Shown piece by piece: positions 63,256 through 64,000 of a stretch of DNA of 64,000 nucleotides (positions are counted from its first letter, which is position 1; each line of letters opens with the position of its first letter). This DNA comes from Falsiroseomonas selenitidurans (GTDB taxonomy: Bacteria; Pseudomonadota; Alphaproteobacteria; Acetobacterales; Acetobacteraceae), in assembly GCF_012103215.1 (NCBI RefSeq), contig NZ_JAAVNE010000009.1:1-64000 (forward strand). Direction: 5' to 3'. The notes below the pieces were generated by a model, which searched no databases, was not told where the DNA came from, and saw only the letters and a program-made list of their open reading frames with translations. The position numbers and the translations under genes are program-made.

Positions 63256-64000
63256 ATGACCATCACCCGGCGACATGGCGCCAAGCTGCTGCTGGGCGGG
63301 CTCGCTTTGCCCGCCCTGGCACGGGCGCAAGGCTTTCCCAGCCGTACCATCCGCCTCGTCGTCGGCTATTCCGCCGGCGGCCCCACCGATGTCATCGCCC
63401 GCGTCGTGGCGCAGGACATGCAGGCCAGCCTCGGCCATTCGGTCGTGGTGGAGAACCGCACCGGCGCCAATGCGCTGGTCGCGACCCAGGCCGTGGCGCG
63501 GGAGCCGGCGGATGGCCACGCCCTGCTGGTCACCACGCTGTCGCACAGCGTGAACGCCATCCTGCTGCCGAATGCGGGCTACGACCCGCTGCGTGACTTC
63601 GCGCCGGTGGCGCAGCTCGTGGTGCTGCCGCTGATCGCGGTGACCGGCGCCAGCACGCCCTTCCGCAGCATGCAGGACCTGGTGGCGGCGGCGAAGGCGA
63701 AGCCGGGCGAGGTCAGCTACGGCTCCGCCGGCAATGGCGGCTCCGCCCACCTGGCCGGCGCGCTGCTGGCGACACGGGCGGGGGCGGAGATGACGCATGT
63801 GCCGTTCCGCGGCAACGGCCCGGCGCTGACGGAGGTGATGGCCGGCCGTGTCTCCTTCATGTTCTACCCGATGATCGGCATCGCCGACCACATCGCCCGC
63901 GGCGCGCTGCGCCCGCTGGGTGTCTCCACCGCGCAGCGCAGCCCGGACTACCCGGATGTGCCGACCATGGCCGAGATCGGCTTCCCGGGCTTCGAGGATT
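63256..64000 (+). CDS. TctC/Bug-family receptor, truncated at the window edge
   Basis: The first 248 residues of a third Bug-type receptor, still open at the right edge. The signal peptide ends ALARAQ (a twin-Arg TRRHGAKLLLGG is visible). Family ligand loops are RLVVGYSAGGPTDVIARVVAQ and VVENRTGANALVATQAVA, then YGSAGNGGSAHLAG. GGAGG precedes the ATG at 63256. It is co-oriented with the second IclR-TauD-FAH cassette and may import its substrate. Confidence 0.9.
   Translation, partial: MTITRRHGAKLLLGGLALPALARAQGFPSRTIRLVVGYSAGGPTDVIARVVAQDMQASLGHSVVVENRTGANALVATQAVAREPADGHALLVTTLSHSVNAILLPNAGYDPLRDFAPVAQLVVLPLIAVTGASTPFRSMQDLVAAAKAKPGEVSYGSAGNGGSAHLAGALLATRAGAEMTHVPFRGNGPALTEVMAGRVSFMFYPMIGIADHIARGALRPLGVSTAQRSPDYPDVPTMAEIGFPGFED

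Overview
The window is very GC-rich DNA with dense, mostly collinear gene blocks and many 1-4 base start/stop overlaps. The gene content points to an aerobic alphaproteobacterium, most plausibly Acetobacteraceae of the Roseomonas type. It has several Bug/TctC-type solute receptors, a Liv-type ABC system, a TRAP system, HyuA/HyuB, a form-II CoxL-like molybdoenzyme, and a queuosine salvage and synthesis block. The taxonomic call is inference from gene content; no rRNA gene is present.

Layout. 1-1413 (minus): a signalling block with an RsbW-like kinase, CheR and a truncated, possibly CheD, gene. 1597-3198 (plus): a Na/phosphate symporter, ending at a UUCG hairpin. 3234-17228 (minus): an eleven-gene transport and catabolic operon, transcribed as receptor, LivH, LivM, LivG, LivF, MmgE/PrpD, HyuB, HyuA, an isochorismatase-fold hydrolase, a flavoprotein and a molybdopterin hydroxylase subunit. 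17423-21496 (plus): a small coiled-coil protein, a DMT exporter, an NMT1-like receptor, a triple tandem hairpin repeat and an amidohydrolase. 21516-24461: a LeuB-like dehydrogenase and two tandem sulfotransferases with an almost identical 3' block. 24553-27456: a TRAP operon. 27633-31023: an M20 amidohydrolase, a ribosome hibernation-like protein and a sulfatase. 31128-33282: SPFH, NfeD and MlaA envelope proteins. 33392-37437: a tripartite tricarboxylate transporter plus a second receptor. 37774-39855: a stand-alone, rather divergent EF-G. 40045-43967: a DUF1800/DUF1501 pair, a small protein and a secreted phosphoesterase. 44085-50453: queA-tgt, a hairpin mosaic element, a secreted protein, then queF-queG-queC-yhhQ-amidotransferase. 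50494-53724: SDR, polysaccharide deacetylase-like protein and peptide receptor. 53731-64000: two related IclR/TauD/FAH cassettes with accessory genes, running off the right edge in a third Bug receptor.

How the genes work together. Most of the window is import plus oxidative or hydrolytic breakdown of organic acids, amides or heterocycles, each unit carrying its own receptor. The exact substrates cannot be read from sequence. The queuosine genes form a coherent tRNA-modification module. The strongest unusual signals are the long Liv-Hyu-molybdoenzyme operon with a Cys-less hydrolase and an orphan large subunit, the duplicated IclR-TauD-FAH cassettes with clear palindromes in one promoter, the gene-conversion tract in the sulfotransferase pair, and two repeat elements made of stacked hairpins.
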